Source: an uncultured Mesorhizobium sp.
GTDB lineage: Bacteria; Pseudomonadota; Alphaproteobacteria; Rhizobiales; Rhizobiaceae
Assembly (NCBI GenBank): GCA_937958475.1
Contig: CALFXR010000103.1
Coordinates: forward strand, 1-24,865
Reading direction: 5' to 3'
Length of the DNA: 24,865 nt
Below, one piece after another: positions 15,474-23,175 of the stretch. Within the stretch, counting starts at the first letter, position 1; each line of letters starts with the position of its first letter. The notes below the pieces were generated by a model, which saw only the letters and a program-made list of their open reading frames with translations, was not told where the DNA came from and did no database searches. The position numbers and the translations under genes were made by a program.

Positions 15474-16676
15474 CTATGCGTTCGCCGGCGTCCATTTCGG
15501 GAAGGGATCGGGCAGGTCCTTCCACAGCGCCGGGATGAAGCGGCCGTCCTTGACCAGGCAGGAATCCAGCTCCTCGCGGATCTCGGCCTCGTCCATCGGA
15601 TCGGCGCCGATAAAGACGATCTCCTGGCGTCGGTCGCCCCAGGTCGGGTCGAGGAAGCGGGCGATCGAGGCGCGCCATTCCGCATGGTCGGGCCAACGGT
15701 TCTTCGGCACCGAATCCCACCACAGGCCGCGGCAGCCGATGCGCACCAGCGGCCCGGCCTGGTGCAGTTCGCCGACATGATCCGGCCGCGTCGCCAGCCA
15801 GAAGAAGCCCTTGGCCCGAATCACGCCCGGCCACGGCCGGTTGAGAAAGGCTTGCAGGCGCGACGGCGCGAAGGGCTGGCGGGCGCGGTAGACGAAGGAG
15901 CGGATTCCGTATTCCTCCGTTTCCGGGACATGGTCGCGAAAACCGTTGAGTTCCTTGAACCAGAGCGGGTGTTCGTGGGCCTTGTCGAAGTCGAACAGGC
16001 CGGTGCCGAGGACGGCGTCGAGCGGCACCTTGCCGAAATCGGCCTCGACGACGCGGGCATCGGGATTGAGGGCGCGGACGATGGTGCGCGCCATCTGCAA
16101 GCGCTGCGGATCGGCGGCGCCGACCTTGTTGAGCACGATCACGTCGGCGAATTCGATCTGGTCGACGAGCAGGTCGACCAGCGTGCGCTGGTCGGCCTCG
16201 CCGAGCGATTCGCCGCGTTCGTGCAGGAAATCGGCCGACGAATAGTCCTGGAGAAGGTGCACCGCGTCGACCACCGTCACCATCGTGTCGAGCTTCGCCA
16301 CGTCGGAGAGGCTGTTGCCTTCCTCGTCGCGGAACTCGAAAGTAGAGGCGATCGGCAGTGGCTCCGAGATCCCGGTCGATTCGATCAGAAGGTAGTCGAA
16401 GCGCCCTTGTGCGGCGAGCGAGCGGACCTCCTTCAGCAGGTCGTCGCGCAGCGTGCAGCAGATGCAGCCATTGGTCATCTCGACCAGCTGCTCCTCGGTC
16501 CGCGACAGGTTGGCGCTGTCGCGGACGAGTTCCGCGTCGATGTTGATCTCGCTCATGTCGTTGACGATGACGGCGACGCGCAGCCCTTCGCGGTTGGCGA
16601 GGACATGGTTGAGGAGCGTCGTCTTTCCGGCGCCGAGAAAGCCGGAGAGCACGGTGACGGGAAGATGGTTTCGCAT
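15474..16676 (-). CDS. COG0523 (CobW/ZigA-like) GTP-binding metallochaperone
   Basis: A 400-residue G3E-family P-loop GTPase thought to deliver zinc to client enzymes under zinc shortage. Walker A GFLGAGKTT is at residues 12-20, the metal-binding CxCC motif GCICC at Cys71, Cys73 and Cys74, and the switch/Walker B region reads LLIESTGISEP (near 95-105). The guanine-specificity motif reads NKVG rather than the usual NKxD. The C-terminal CobW domain (about 260-395) includes RAKGFFWLATRPDH. ATG at 16676 with GGAGAACAG upstream; it lies 17 bases after the outer-membrane protein gene and shares its Zur-like promoter. Cobalt or nitrile-hydratase roles also exist in this family, but the adjoining znu genes favour zinc. 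Confidence 0.9.
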   Translation of the reverse strand: MRNHLPVTVLSGFLGAGKTTLLNHVLANREGLRVAVIVNDMSEINIDAELVRDSANLSRTEEQLVEMTNGCICCTLRDDLLKEVRSLAAQGRFDYLLIESTGISEPLPIASTFEFRDEEGNSLSDVAKLDTMVTVVDAVHLLQDYSSADFLHERGESLGEADQRTLVDLLVDQIEFADVIVLNKVGAADPQRLQMARTIVRALNPDARVVEADFGKVPLDAVLGTGLFDFDKAHEHPLWFKELNGFRDHVPETEEYGIRSFVYRARQPFAPSRLQAFLNRPWPGVIRAKGFFWLATRPDHVGELHQAGPLVRIGCRGLWWDSVPKNRWPDHAEWRASIARFLDPTWGDRRQEIVFIGADPMDEAEIREELDSCLVKDGRFIPALWKDLPDPFPKWTPANA

Positions 16677-16693
16677 TTCTGTTCTCCGGGATT

Positions 16694-17797
16694 TCAGCGC
16701 GACGAGTAGGAGAACGTCTTCGACAGCCTGACGCCGAGCGTATGGCTGGTGACGTCCTCGGCGCGTGCGAGCGCATAGCCCAGCGACAGGTCGATGCCGT
16801 TGTCGAACGTGTATCCGCCCGAGACCTGGCCCATGGCGTCCGAACGGCCGCCGCCGCCGTCGAAGGCGACGCGGCGCAGCGAGGCGGCGAGTTCGCCGTG
16901 CCATGGGCCGTTGGCCAGCGAGACGCCACCGGTGAGGTAGGTGGCGTCGTCGAGCCCGCCGCCCTGGTTGACGAAATGCGCGACCTCGCCGTTGAGGCCG
17001 AGCGTGGAGCCGCCCGAAAGCTCGGTTTCCTGCGCGAGGCCTGCGACGAAGCCATGCTCGGCGGCGGCGTCGCCCTCGCCGGGCGACAGGCGGCGATAGC
17101 CGAGGTGATAGGAGAAGCCGGGAAGCGAAGCGAATTCGCCGCCGTCGAGCGTTAGCGACACATTGTCGAGCCGGCCGGTGTTGCCGGCGCCGCCGTCCGA
17201 GACGGACAGCCGTCCGCGCCGGGTGAAGACCGAGTCCGAAAGGACGGTCGTGTCGGCGAAGAAGACGTTGGCGCCGAGTGTGTGCGTGCCCCATGCGCCG
17301 GAGAACGCATAGGCCGCGCCGAGGCCGATCTGCTCGGAAAGCTCGTAATCTTCGGCGAAGGCGGTGCCGTAGACGCCCGGCGTGTTGTCCCAGGCACGGC
17401 CGAAGCCCGGCGCGAACTTGCCGGCGACCAGGCTGAAGCCGCCGATTTCGGCCTGGACGTTCAGCGTGTCGACATAGAGGCCGATGTCGCGGAACACACG
17501 ATCCTCGAACGGCTCCGGATCGCGCACCGGCTCCAGCGTGAGCCCGGCATTGAGCGAGAAGACCGGCGTCAGGCCGACCTTCACGGAGAGTGCGGCCTCC
17601 GGATAGAGGTCGTTGATTTCCGCTCCGGGCTCGTCCGAGCGGAAGGTGAAGTCGTCGCCGAGGGTCGTCTCCAGCTCCAGCTCGACATAGGGAAAAGCTT
17701 CCTCTGTCGGCGCCGCTACATCGTCGGCGGCATAAGCGGCCGTCCCGGCGAGCGCCGCGGCGAGGTAGGCAAGGACGGCGGGCGGGGTGCGGTTCAT
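16694..17797 (-). CDS. predicted outer-membrane beta-barrel protein, zinc-regulated
   Basis: A 367-residue exported protein. Residues 1-23 are a Sec signal peptide (hydrophobic core AVLAYLAAALAG, likely cleavage after AYA). The rest is rich in Gly, Asp and alternating hydrophobic residues typical of transmembrane beta-strands (VELELETTLGDDFTF, LGLNGEVAHFV, HTLGVRLSKTF), and cysteines are absent from the mature part. There is no TonB-box or plug domain, so it is not a ZnuD-type receptor; it looks like a porin of unassigned family. ATG at 17797 with AGGAGA upstream. It is the first gene after a Zur-box-like operator and is followed by the COG0523 GTPase, suggesting passive entry of zinc or a zinc complex across the outer membrane. 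The role is inferred from context only. Confidence 0.75.
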   Translation of the reverse strand: MNRTPPAVLAYLAAALAGTAAYAADDVAAPTEEAFPYVELELETTLGDDFTFRSDEPGAEINDLYPEAALSVKVGLTPVFSLNAGLTLEPVRDPEPFEDRVFRDIGLYVDTLNVQAEIGGFSLVAGKFAPGFGRAWDNTPGVYGTAFAEDYELSEQIGLGAAYAFSGAWGTHTLGANVFFADTTVLSDSVFTRRGRLSVSDGGAGNTGRLDNVSLTLDGGEFASLPGFSYHLGYRRLSPGEGDAAAEHGFVAGLAQETELSGGSTLGLNGEVAHFVNQGGGLDDATYLTGGVSLANGPWHGELAASLRRVAFDGGGGRSDAMGQVSGGYTFDNGIDLSLGYALARAEDVTSHTLGVRLSKTFSYSSR

Positions 17798-17818
17798 CGG
17801 AATCTCCTGCATAATGAA

Positions 17819-17851
17819 AACGTTATAGTATAACATTACGACGCTTGGCAA
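17819..17851 (-). promoter_or_regulatory. Zur-box-like operator over the outer-membrane protein promoter
   Basis: GTTATA-G-TATAAC (17822-17834) is a perfect odd palindrome flanked by AA/TT (17819-17837), matching the GTTATA/TATAAC form of alphaproteobacterial Zur boxes. On the minus strand TTGCCA (17851-17846) and TATAAC (17827-17822) are spaced by 18 bases, so the box covers the -10. Zinc-bound Zur would block transcription. Confidence 0.75.
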
Positions 17852-17924
17852 GCCTGTCCCGGCGTCGTGCCGTCATCTCGGGCACAATCGGGTTTCGTCG
17901 GGCTGCGAACTTCTGGTGACGAAA

Positions 17925-17951
17925 GCCGGCCGACGCCCTGCGCCGGCCGGC
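17925..17951 (-). terminator. probable terminator after znuA
   Basis: GCCGGCCG (17925-17932) and CGGCCGGC (17944-17951) form a perfect 8-bp stem 7 bases beyond the znuA stop. On the minus strand it is followed by TTTCGTC, a weak T-run. It would separate the znu transcript from the Zur-controlled unit downstream. Confidence 0.55.
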
Positions 17952-17958
17952 AGAGGGC

Positions 17959-18924
17959 TCAGCTGCCGAGGATGGCGCCTTTGATCGTCGTGATGTTGTG
18001 GCGCATCATGTCGATATAGGTCGCGGCCGGTCCGTCTGCGGCGGACAGCGCGTCGGAGTAGAGCGAGCCGCCGACCTTGAGGCCGGTCTCCGAGGCGATC
18101 TGCTCGACGAGGCGCGGGTTGGAGATGTTCTCCACGAAGATCGCCGAAGCCTTGTCTTCGCGGATCTGCCTGATCAGGGCCGCGACGTCCGCCGCCGACG
18201 CTTCCGATTCCGTCGACACGCCTTCCGGCGCCAGGAAGCGGAGGCCGTATTCGTGCTCGAAATAGCCGAATGCGTCGTGCGAGGTGATGATCGTCCGCTT
18301 CTCGGCGGGGATCTCGGCGGCCGCGGCGCGGATCTCGGCGTCGAGCGCCTCGAGCTTCTCGCCATAGGCCGCGGCGTTGGCCTTGTAGGTTTCGCAGCCG
18401 GCGGCATCGGCCGCGCAGAAGGCCTCGGCGATGTTCTTCACATAGATTTCGGCATTGTGAACCGACTGCCAGGCATGCGGGTCGAACTCGCCGTGATCGT
18501 GGCCTTCATCGGCGGCATGCTCCTCGCCCTCGGCGTCGTGCTTTTGCTCGCCCTCGGCGTGATGGTGCTCCTCCTCGGAAGGCTTCAGCACCTCGGCACC
18601 CTTGGTCAGTTCGGCGATCGGCGCACTGGTCCCGCTCGCCTCGACGAGCCGCTTAAGGAAGCCTTCGAACTGCAGGCCGTTGACCAGGACGACGTCGGCG
18701 CCGCTGACGGCGGCCGCGTCGGCGGGTTTCGGCTCGTAGACATGGGCGTCGCCGTCCGGACCGACCAGTGTGGTGATCGTCACCCTGTCGCCGCCGACGT
18801 TGCGGGCGAAGTCGCCGATGATCGAGAAGCTGGCGACGACATTCAGGCCGTCGGCCATGGCGATGCCGGGGAGGGTGAATGTTATAACGCTCGCGAGAGC
18901 GGCGCGGCGAAAGGACTTGAGCAT
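17959..18924 (-). CDS. znuA: zinc ABC transporter, periplasmic zinc-binding protein ZnuA
   Basis: A 321-residue cluster A-I solute-binding protein that captures Zn2+ in the periplasm and hands it to ZnuB. A signal peptide covers residues 1-24 (cleavage after AMA). Zinc ligands by position are His61 (DAHVYEP), His150 (FDPHAW), His216 (SHDAFGYF) and Asp291 (SLYSDAL). Between the first two lies a His/Asp/Glu-rich loop (about 117-146, with HHH and HDH clusters) that distinguishes zinc from manganese proteins. Cys170 and Cys177 probably form the disulfide seen in ZnuA. It is the third gene of the znuC-znuB-znuA transcript, 17 bases after znuB, and likely needs extra ribosome loading since binding proteins are made in excess. 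Repressed by Zur through the znuC promoter. Confidence 0.96.
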   Translation of the reverse strand: MLKSFRRAALASVITFTLPGIAMADGLNVVASFSIIGDFARNVGGDRVTITTLVGPDGDAHVYEPKPADAAAVSGADVVLVNGLQFEGFLKRLVEASGTSAPIAELTKGAEVLKPSEEEHHHAEGEQKHDAEGEEHAADEGHDHGEFDPHAWQSVHNAEIYVKNIAEAFCAADAAGCETYKANAAAYGEKLEALDAEIRAAAAEIPAEKRTIITSHDAFGYFEHEYGLRFLAPEGVSTESEASAADVAALIRQIREDKASAIFVENISNPRLVEQIASETGLKVGGSLYSDALSAADGPAATYIDMMRHNITTIKGAILGS

Positions 18925-18941
18925 GGGGGTCTCCCTGTTCT

Positions 18942-19808
18942 TCAGGCGGTGCGGTGACGGTGGTGAGCGATGCGGGCGCGCACGATGCCGCGGGATCCGA
19001 ACAGGACCGAGGCGAGGTAGACGGCGCCAGCCGAGAGGATGATCGCCGGCCCCGACGGCAGGGCGGCGTGATAGGACAGCAGCAGCCCGGCGATGCAGGA
19101 GGCGAAGCCGATGGCGATGGCGAGTGCGCACATCGGCTCGACCCGCGACGTCCAGAAGCGCGCCGCGGCGGCCGGCAGCATCATCAGCCCGACCGACAGA
19201 AGCGTGCCGAGCGCCTGGAAGCCGCCGACGAGGTTGAGCACGACAAGGCCGAGGAAGATGAAGTGGACCGGCGTGCCGAGCCGGCTGACCGAGCGCAGGA
19301 ACAGGGGATCGAGGCATTCCGCAACCAGTGCCCGCCAGAAGACGAACAGCGTCAGCAGCGTGGTGCCGGCGATCAGCGCGATCAGCGTCAGCGCGTCGTC
19401 GTTGAGGGCGAGGACCGAGCCGAAGAGGACGTGCATCAGGTCGACGCTGGAGCCGCGCATCGACACGATCAGCACGCCGAGTGCCAGCGAGATCAGGTAG
19501 AACGCCGCCATCGAGGCGTCCTCCTTCTGCAGCGTGAAGCGCGACACCGCGCCCGCGCCCAGCGCGACGACGACGCCGGCGATCAGCCCGCCGATGGTCA
19601 TCGGCACGATCTCCAGCCCGTAGAGCAGGAAACCCGCGGCAGCGCCGGGCAGGATGGCATGCGCCATGGCGTCGCCGGTCAGGCTCATGCGCCTCAGCAT
19701 CAGGAACACGCCGACCGGGCAGGCGGCGAGCGACAGCATCAGCGAGCCGCCAAGGGCGCGCTGCATGAAGGCGAATTCGACGAAGGGGCCGACGAGAAGA
19801 TCGTACAT
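18942..19808 (-). CDS. znuB: zinc ABC transporter permease ZnuB
   Basis: A 288-residue inner-membrane permease of the metal ABC-3 family, with about eight hydrophobic segments. Motifs include MLRRMSLTGDAMAHAILPGAA (about 37-57, the helix and loop shared by ZnuB/MntB proteins), HVLFGSVLAL (about 126-135), and GTLLSVGLMMLPAAAARFW (about 202-220), the coupling region facing the ATPase. It forms the Zn2+ channel of ZnuABC. It starts 3 bases after the znuC stop, so translation is coupled, and it has no strong ribosome-binding site of its own. The C-terminus is basic and histidine-containing (ARIAHHRHR). Family call firm. Confidence 0.95.
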   Translation of the reverse strand: MYDLLVGPFVEFAFMQRALGGSLMLSLAACPVGVFLMLRRMSLTGDAMAHAILPGAAAGFLLYGLEIVPMTIGGLIAGVVVALGAGAVSRFTLQKEDASMAAFYLISLALGVLIVSMRGSSVDLMHVLFGSVLALNDDALTLIALIAGTTLLTLFVFWRALVAECLDPLFLRSVSRLGTPVHFIFLGLVVLNLVGGFQALGTLLSVGLMMLPAAAARFWTSRVEPMCALAIAIGFASCIAGLLLSYHAALPSGPAIILSAGAVYLASVLFGSRGIVRARIAHHRHRTA

Positions 19809-19811
19809 GGG

Positions 19812-20672
19812 TCAGGCCGCCGGCGGGCGCTGGCCGCCGCCATGCGCATGGTCGTGATGCGCATGGTCGTGGCCGTGATCGTGGTGCGCGTGGTCGCCGT
19901 GGGAATGGCCGTGCGCGTGGCCGTCGGAATGCTCGTGGTCGTCGGTTTCGCACCAGGGCGCGTCGTCGTGCCAGGCCTCGTCGAAGCGACGGGCGCGCAG
20001 GAGGTTCTCCGGCTTCAGCGTCTCGGCCGTCCCGCCCCATGCGATCGGGCGACGGGCGAGCAGCAGTGTTTCCGGGAAGGCACGGCGCACCAGGTCGAGG
20101 TCGTGCGCGACGACGATGACCGTGCGCTTCTCGCCGTGCCAGCGGCCGATCAGGGCGACGAGATCGGCGACGGTTTTCGTATCGACGGCGTTGAACGGCT
20201 CGTCGAGCAGGATCAGTTCGGCGTCCTGGACCAGCACGCGGGCGAACAGCGCGCGCTGCAGCTGGCCGCCCGACAGCGTGTCGAGGCTGCGCTCCTCGAA
20301 GCCTTCGAGACCGACCGCCGAGATCGCCCTGGCGACGGTGGCGCGGTCTTCGCCGGTGATGCGGCCGAGCAGGCCGCGCTTCGGCCAGAGCCCGAGCGAA
20401 ACCAGGTCGACGACGCGGGCGGGGAAGGTACGGTCGAGTTCCGACAGTTGCGGCAGGTAGGCGATGCGCGTGCCGGGGGCCACGACGCAGGATCCGGCCA
20501 TCGGCTGAAGCACGCCGACGATGCCCTTGAGCAGCGTCGACTTTCCCGACCCGTTGGCGCCGACCACCGCCATGAGCGAGCCCTTGCGCACCTCGCCGCT
20601 GAGATGATGGACCGCCGGATGGCTGCTGTAGCCGAGCGTCAGGTCGCGAAATGTGAGGCAGGCAGTCGTCAT
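19812..20672 (-). CDS. znuC: zinc ABC transporter ATP-binding protein ZnuC with His-rich tail
   Basis: A 286-residue ABC ATPase powering zinc import. Walker A GANGSGKST (38-46), signature LSGGQ (about 132), Walker B ILLDEPF and H-loop AHDLD (about 188) are intact, and YLPQ supplies the Q-loop. From about residue 244 the protein ends in a low-complexity tail with 16 histidines in 32 residues, separated by Asp, Gly and Ala. This tail is likely cytosolic zinc storage or sensing. It is the first gene of znuCBA, with a Zur-like box in its promoter; the ribosome-binding site is weak (CGAG). It is divergent from the FAD oxidase gene. Confidence 0.95.
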   Translation of the reverse strand: MTTACLTFRDLTLGYSSHPAVHHLSGEVRKGSLMAVVGANGSGKSTLLKGIVGVLQPMAGSCVVAPGTRIAYLPQLSELDRTFPARVVDLVSLGLWPKRGLLGRITGEDRATVARAISAVGLEGFEERSLDTLSGGQLQRALFARVLVQDAELILLDEPFNAVDTKTVADLVALIGRWHGEKRTVIVVAHDLDLVRRAFPETLLLARRPIAWGGTAETLKPENLLRARRFDEAWHDDAPWCETDDHEHSDGHAHGHSHGDHAHHDHGHDHAHHDHAHGGGQRPPAA

Positions 20673-20701
20673 CGGACGGTCTCGGGGGAAGACGAATGGG
20701 G

Positions 20702-20730
20702 TGAATATGTGATGTTATTACATATGTCAA
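20702..20730 (-). promoter_or_regulatory. znuCBA promoter with Zur-box-like operator
   Basis: On the minus strand a perfect -35 TTGACA (20730-20725) is followed after 17 bases by TATTCA (20707-20702). The spacer holds ATGTAATAACAT (plus strand ATGTTATTACAT, 20712-20723), flanked by ATATGT/ACATAT arms. This core equals the one I recall from Agrobacterium znu promoters. It is the expected site of zinc repression. The divergent FAD oxidase gene starts 106 bases away and could also be affected. Confidence 0.75.
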
Positions 20731-20835
20731 TCATCGCGCGAGATCGCGAGGGTACCCCCGCCTATGGAACCAGCGGCGCCGTTGATCTATGACGGCGCAG
20801 AAGAGCCGCCGCTTTGCGACGCGAGGGAGCGCATC

Positions 20836-21957
20836 ATGGCCGAGGAACTCAGAGCCGACGTGGCGATCGTCGGCGCGGGCATCGCCGGAACCGGCCTTGC
20901 GGCCGATCTCGCCGGGGACTTCGACGTGGTGCTGCTCGAGCAGGAGAGCCGGCCGGGCTACCACTCCACCGGCCGCTCGGCGGCGATCTTCATCCAGAAC
21001 TACGGCAACGACGTCATCCGCGGCCTGAGCCGGGCGAGCGCGCCGCTGTTCCACGGTGCCGACAAGACACTCTTCCCGACGCCGCTGCTTTCCCAGCGCG
21101 GCATCCTGCACATTTCCGACGAGGCAGGCCTCGGTGCCTATCATGCGCTGGTCGACGGCGCCGAGGGCATGCGCGAACTGACGATTGCCGAGGCGCTTGC
21201 GATGGTGCCGGTGCTGCGCGCCGACCGGCTGAAGGCGGCGGCCTACGAGCACGACGCCCAGGACATCGATGTCGACGCCCTCCACCAGGGTTTTCAGCGC
21301 AAGGCGCGCGCCGGAGGAGCCCGGCTGATCTCCGACGCGCCACTGACCCGGGCTTCGTACGACGCCGGTTTCTGGACGATCGAGACGCCGAAGGCGACGG
21401 TCAGGGCAAAGGTCCTCGTCGATGCGGCGGGCGCCTGGGCCGACACGGTGGCGCGACTGAGCGGCGTCGCGCCGCTCGGCATCCAGCCGATGCGCCGCTC
21501 GATGGCGGTGCTGCCGGCGCCGGAGGGGCGCGACATCAACCGCTGGCCGCTGTTCGGCGACGCTTCCGAAACCTGGTACGCCAAGCCGGATTCCGGTCGC
21601 CTGTTCGTCTCGCCGGCCGAGGAAATCCCGGTCGACCCGCATGACGCCTTCGTCGACGACATGGTGCTGGCGGAGGGCCTGTTCCGCTTCGAGGAGGCGG
21701 TCGACTATCCGGTGACCCGGGTCGAGCGCAGCTGGGCCGGCCTGCGCAGCTTCGCGCCGGATCGCACGCCGGTCGCCGGCTTCGATCCGACGGCCGAAGG
21801 CTTCTTCTGGCTGGCCGGGCAGGGCGGCTACGGCATCCAGACCGCGCCGGCCTTGTCAATGCTCGCCGGACGGTTGATAAGGCGCGCCACGCCGCCGGCG
21901 GGCCTTGAACCGCTGGTCGAGCCGCTGTCGCCCGCGCGCTTTCGCGGCGCCGCCTGA
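20836..21957 (+). CDS. FAD-dependent amine/amino-acid oxidoreductase (DAO family)
   Basis: A 373-residue flavoprotein of the glycine oxidase/D-amino-acid dehydrogenase type. The dinucleotide-binding motif GAGIAG is at residues 13-18, ending with the acidic VVLLEQE strand. STGRSAAIF (about 44-52) is the flavin-contacting motif of DadA-like proteins, VLVDAAGAWADTVA lies mid-protein, and GFFWLAGQGGYGIQTAP near the C-terminus closes the FAD site. It would oxidise a D-amino acid, glycine or N-alkyl amino acid to an imine or keto acid. ATG at 20836 with GAGGGAG upstream was chosen over a start 24 codons earlier that lacks a ribosome-binding site. A RidA-type imine deaminase follows after 24 bases, which fits an imine-producing reaction. 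Substrate unknown. Confidence 0.88.
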   Translation: MAEELRADVAIVGAGIAGTGLAADLAGDFDVVLLEQESRPGYHSTGRSAAIFIQNYGNDVIRGLSRASAPLFHGADKTLFPTPLLSQRGILHISDEAGLGAYHALVDGAEGMRELTIAEALAMVPVLRADRLKAAAYEHDAQDIDVDALHQGFQRKARAGGARLISDAPLTRASYDAGFWTIETPKATVRAKVLVDAAGAWADTVARLSGVAPLGIQPMRRSMAVLPAPEGRDINRWPLFGDASETWYAKPDSGRLFVSPAEEIPVDPHDAFVDDMVLAEGLFRFEEAVDYPVTRVERSWAGLRSFAPDRTPVAGFDPTAEGFFWLAGQGGYGIQTAPALSMLAGRLIRRATPPAGLEPLVEPLSPARFRGAA

Positions 21958-21981
21958 GAACGAACCGAGGAAGGAAATCCC

Positions 21982-22323
21982 ATGACCATTCGCCGCATCG
22001 AAGCCGGACCGCGCATGAGCCAGGCCGTCGTCCACGGCAACACCGTCTATCTCGCCGGCCAGGTCGGCGACGGCGACTCGGTCGCGGCGCAGACGGCCTC
22101 GTGCCTTGCGGAGGTCGACCGGCTGCTCGCCGCCGCCGGCACCGACAAGTCGAAGATCCTGCAGGCGATCATCTGGCTCGACGACATGGCCAATTTCGCC
22201 GAGATGAATTCGGTATGGGACAAGTGGGTGGACGCGGCGAACACGCCGGCGCGCGCCACCGGCGAGGCCAAGCTCGCCGCGCCGAAATACAAGGTCGAGA
22301 TCATCATCACCGCGGCGATCTGA
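21982..22323 (+). CDS. RidA/YjgF/YER057c/UK114 family imine/enamine deaminase
   Basis: A 113-residue Rid protein, normally a trimer that hydrolyses reactive imines such as 2-iminopropionate to keto acids. Arg91 in PARATGEAKL and Glu106 in YKVEIII keep the 15-residue spacing of the catalytic Arg105 and Glu120 of E. coli RidA, and VYLAGQVG near residue 22 is the conserved first strand, so activity is plausible. Lys/Ala-rich AKLAAPKYK replaces the more usual VARLP, so it may belong to a RidA-like subfamily. A strong GAGGAAGGA ribosome-binding site precedes the ATG. It lies 24 bases after the FAD oxidase gene in the same operon and is followed by a probable terminator. Confidence 0.9.
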   Translation: MTIRRIEAGPRMSQAVVHGNTVYLAGQVGDGDSVAAQTASCLAEVDRLLAAAGTDKSKILQAIIWLDDMANFAEMNSVWDKWVDAANTPARATGEAKLAAPKYKVEIIITAAI

Positions 22324-22343
22324 GCCGCGGCGACGCGGGACTT

Positions 22344-22374
22344 GGCGGCGGCGGCCGCGCCGCCCGTTTTCGTT
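22344..22374 (+). terminator. intrinsic terminator after the RidA-like gene
   Basis: GGCGGCG (22344-22350) pairs with CGCCGCC (22358-22364) around a 7-base loop, and is followed by CGTTTTCGTT. It lies 21 bases after the stop on the plus strand. The T-run supports termination in the plus direction only; the convergent hutC transcript would meet the hairpin without a T-run. Confidence 0.55.
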
Positions 22375-22381
22375 CCCGTGA

Positions 22382-22426
22382 CGACCGCCTTCATCCCGAC
22401 CGCCTTCATCCGGACGACCTTCATCC
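22382..22426. repeat. three tandem 15-bp repeats at the hutC 3' end
   Basis: CGACCGCCTTCATCC occurs twice exactly (22382-22396, 22397-22411), and once as GGACGACCTTCATCC (22412-22426). The third copy includes the hutC stop codon. This looks like recent duplication of the gene end; each copy carries TCA, so each would provide a stop in the same frame. Confidence 0.8.
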
Positions 22427-23158
22427 CGAGGACGGGGCGAAGCGCGCGACCAGCCGGTGGCTGTCGCCGGGATAGATCAGCCGGACATGGGTGATCGGGT
22501 TGTCGGCGCTCCAGGTGCGGCGCTCGATCACCAGGCACGCGGCCCCCTCGGCGATACCGAGGGCGGCGGCGATGCGGGCGTCGGCCGCCGCCGCGCTGAT
22601 GGCATGCTCGGCCGCGCTCCACGGCACGCGCCCGATGAGCCACGGGCCGGGCGCCAGTTCGGCGAAGCGCTCGTCGGCCGCGTCGGGCACGGCGGCGAGA
22701 TTGATGATGCGCTCCTCCAGGCAGAACGGCCGGCCGCCGGCCATGTGGCGGCAGGCGAGTTCCAGCACCTGGCCGCCCTCGCCGAGTTCCAGGCGGTCGC
22801 GGTCCTCGCGCGTCGCCTTGCGCCGCCGCCGTTCCGTCACCGCGAAGCCGTAGGGCAGGCCGAGCGCCTCGACCTCGGTCTTGATGTCGTGAATCTCCAG
22901 CACCGCGGCCTGCGAGCGCGGCCGCGTGACGAAGCTGCCCGAACGCCGGCGCCGCTCGATCAGGCCGGCCTTGGCGAGCTGTGACAGCGCCTTGTTGACG
23001 GTCATGCGCGAGCAGGAATAGGCCGCCGTCAGCTCGTGCTCGAAGGGGATGCGCGCGCCCGGCGCGAGCTCGCCCGAGACGATGCGGCCGCGGATGTCGT
23101 CGAGGATGCGCTGGTGCAGCGAGGTGGTGGGCGCGTGCTGTTCCGCCGCTTCCGACAC
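22421..23158 (-). CDS. hutC: histidine utilization repressor HutC (GntR family)
   Basis: A 245-residue GntR/HutC regulator that represses histidine-degradation genes and is released by urocanate. The N-terminal winged helix spans about 12-80 (HQRILDDIRGRIVSGELAPGARIPFEHELTAAYSCSRMTVNKALSQLAKAGLIER, with wing RSGSFV). The UTRA effector domain follows (about 95-235), with CRHMAGGRPFCLEERIINL and the C-terminal RLVARF typical of HutC. The start is GTG at 23158 preceded by GGGAGGGG; the open frame upstream belongs to a shadow of hutF. It is 17 bases after hutF in the same transcript, so it regulates itself through the operator before hutF. No other hut gene is in the window. Confidence 0.9.
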   Translation of the reverse strand: MSEAAEQHAPTTSLHQRILDDIRGRIVSGELAPGARIPFEHELTAAYSCSRMTVNKALSQLAKAGLIERRRRSGSFVTRPRSQAAVLEIHDIKTEVEALGLPYGFAVTERRRRKATREDRDRLELGEGGQVLELACRHMAGGRPFCLEERIINLAAVPDAADERFAELAPGPWLIGRVPWSAAEHAISAAAADARIAAALGIAEGAACLVIERRTWSADNPITHVRLIYPGDSHRLVARFAPSSG

Positions 23159-23175
23159 GTGTCCCCTCCCGCCCG

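Noticed and set aside
18881..18888. GTTATAAC, resembling half of a Zur box, near the start of znuA
   Set aside because: It lies inside the signal-peptide coding region, lacks the central spacer and flanks of the two promoter boxes, and an 8-bp palindrome is weak evidence.
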